From positions 1-7,510 of the forward strand of contig CAMDXR010000148.1 of assembly GCA_945877725.1 (NCBI GenBank): a DNA stretch of 7,510 nucleotides. The letters run 5' to 3'. The position numbers were made by a program, and so were the translations under genes. Positions 6,657 to 7,510 of this stretch are shown here, in pieces. The stretch's first letter is position 1; each line of letters starts with the position of its first letter. The DNA comes from Limnohabitans sp. Rim8. GTDB taxonomy: Bacteria > Pseudomonadota > Gammaproteobacteria > Burkholderiales > Burkholderiaceae_C. Below the pieces are notes generated by a model. That model ran no database searches. It had not been told where the DNA came from and worked only from the letters and a program-made list of their open reading frames with translations.

Positions 6657-7510
6657 ATGAACTTTGATTTTTCAGACGACCAGAACATGCTGCGTGACGA
6701 GGTTCGCAAGTTCCTGGTCAAAGAATCCCCCGTTACGGTGGCACGCCGTGTCATCGACGAAGGCGCTACTCATGCCGAAGCCGCTTGGCAGGGGCTGGGC
6801 AGTCTGGGTGTCACCACCTTGATGCTGCCCGAGTCTTGCGGCGGCATTGGTTTGGGGGCCATGGAGCTGTGTGTGGTGGCCGAAGAAGTGGGCCGTCAAT
6901 TGGGTGCGCTGCCGCTGGCCTCTACGCTTTATTTGGCTACGCAGGCGGTGTTGCTCGGGGCTTCTGAAGCGCAGCAGCAACGCTGGTTGCCGCGCGTGGC
7001 CGAAGGCGCGGTCGCCACTTTGGCCGCCTCGCTTGAGGATGTCTCTCACTTGACCGACTTGAGCCCACTGCCAGTTTTCGACGGACAGACTTTGACCGGA
7101 AGCGCTCCCCTGGTGCTGGATGGTGGTAGCGCCGCCTTTGCCGTGGTGTTGGCCTCCAACACGTCGGGCCAGCCCTGTTTGGTGTTGGCCGACTTGTCTG
7201 CGGGCGTGAGCCGCAGGCCACTGAAAACGCTGGACCCGGCCAAACCCTTTGCAGCACTGGCGTTTTTGGCCACGCCTGCTGAAGCATTGGATGCTGTGGC
7301 ACCGGGGCCTGCCACTCTGAGGTTGCTTAACCGTGTGCGCCAGCGTGCGGCCATTTTGTTGGCTTTTGAGCAGCTGGGCGGTGCCGATGCGGCGCTGGAA
7401 ATGTCGGCTGCTTATGCCCGCGAGCGCAAAGCTTTTGGTCGCGTCATTGGTTCTTACCAGGGCATCAAGCACAAACTGGCCGACATTTACACCCAAAACC
7501 AATTGGCGCG
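6657..7510 (+). CDS. Acyl-CoA dehydrogenase, diverged subunit (PimD-like), 3'-truncated by window edge
   Basis: Flavin-dependent dehydrogenase family that makes the 2,3-double bond of acyl-CoA, the first beta-oxidation step. 284 codons are visible and the frame is open at the right edge. It begins NFDFSDDQNMLRDEVRKFL, the usual helical N-terminus, then LPESCGGIGLG (57-67). In the C-terminal helical domain it has ARERKAFGRVIGSYQ (254-268) and GIKHKLAD, the FAD/dimer-contact signature. The flavin-binding strand motif normally reading like TEPxxGSD is replaced by TLAASLEDVSH (121-131), and the middle beta domain is short and degenerate. The pattern fits the smaller subunit of heteromeric dehydrogenases such as PimC/PimD or the mycobacterial steroid-degrading FadE pairs; the partner would be expected further downstream. 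The region where the catalytic Glu would lie is outside the window. The start ATG at 6657 has no Shine-Dalgarno and follows a C/A-rich leader. Confidence 0.88.
   Translation, partial: MNFDFSDDQNMLRDEVRKFLVKESPVTVARRVIDEGATHAEAAWQGLGSLGVTTLMLPESCGGIGLGAMELCVVAEEVGRQLGALPLASTLYLATQAVLLGASEAQQQRWLPRVAEGAVATLAASLEDVSHLTDLSPLPVFDGQTLTGSAPLVLDGGSAAFAVVLASNTSGQPCLVLADLSAGVSRRPLKTLDPAKPFAALAFLATPAEALDAVAPGPATLRLLNRVRQRAAILLAFEQLGGADAALEMSAAYARERKAFGRVIGSYQGIKHKLADIYTQNQLA

Noticed and set aside
6672..7502. Minus-strand open frame of 276 codons opposite the acyl-CoA dehydrogenase
   Set aside because: Low-complexity Gln/His/Arg-rich translation typical of the antisense of a GC-rich gene; the plus strand has unmistakable acyl-CoA dehydrogenase motifs.

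Overview
The window is GC-rich, tightly packed and almost entirely coding. Codon style and the family variants suggest a betaproteobacterium of the Comamonadaceae/Burkholderiales type; this is an inference from protein flavour, not a phylogenetic result.

Layout. At the left edge lies the 3' part of an SRAP-domain gene (HMCES/YedK family), a DNA-protein crosslink protein unrelated to the rest. It converges, with only 9 bp between the stops, on a minus-strand gene for an alpha-methylacyl-CoA racemase of the CaiB/BaiF family (527-1663). A 160-bp divergent intergenic region follows (1664-1823). It contains an imperfect inverted repeat with 14-bp arms, the best candidate operator in the window. 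Rightward from there run a short-chain dehydrogenase (SDR, 1824-2567), a small winged-helix-like DNA-binding protein 4 bp behind it (2572-3063), and a 141-bp gap. After the gap come a thiolase (3205-4410), a fused enoyl-CoA hydratase/3-hydroxyacyl-CoA dehydrogenase (4442-6607) and a diverged acyl-CoA dehydrogenase cut by the right edge (6657 onward).

How it works together. The right half encodes a nearly complete beta-oxidation spiral: acyl-CoA dehydrogenation, hydration plus 3-hydroxyacyl-CoA oxidation, and thiolysis. The racemase interconverts (2R)- and (2S)-methyl-branched acyl-CoAs, a step needed because acyl-CoA dehydrogenases normally accept only the 2S form. The whole is therefore best read as a catabolic island for a methyl-branched or ring-derived carboxylic acid (isoprenoid, steroid side chain or alicyclic acid), with its own candidate regulator. 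The thiolase / fused hydratase-dehydrogenase / small dehydrogenase subunit set resembles the pimeloyl-CoA (pim) operon type. No CoA ligase or transporter is visible, so the substrate cannot be fixed from this window.

I found no RNA genes, insertion sequences, CRISPR arrays or convincing terminators. Nothing here is clearly a new system. The most interesting items are the divergent operator-like repeat, the unnamed regulator, and the acyl-CoA dehydrogenase with a degenerate flavin-domain motif.
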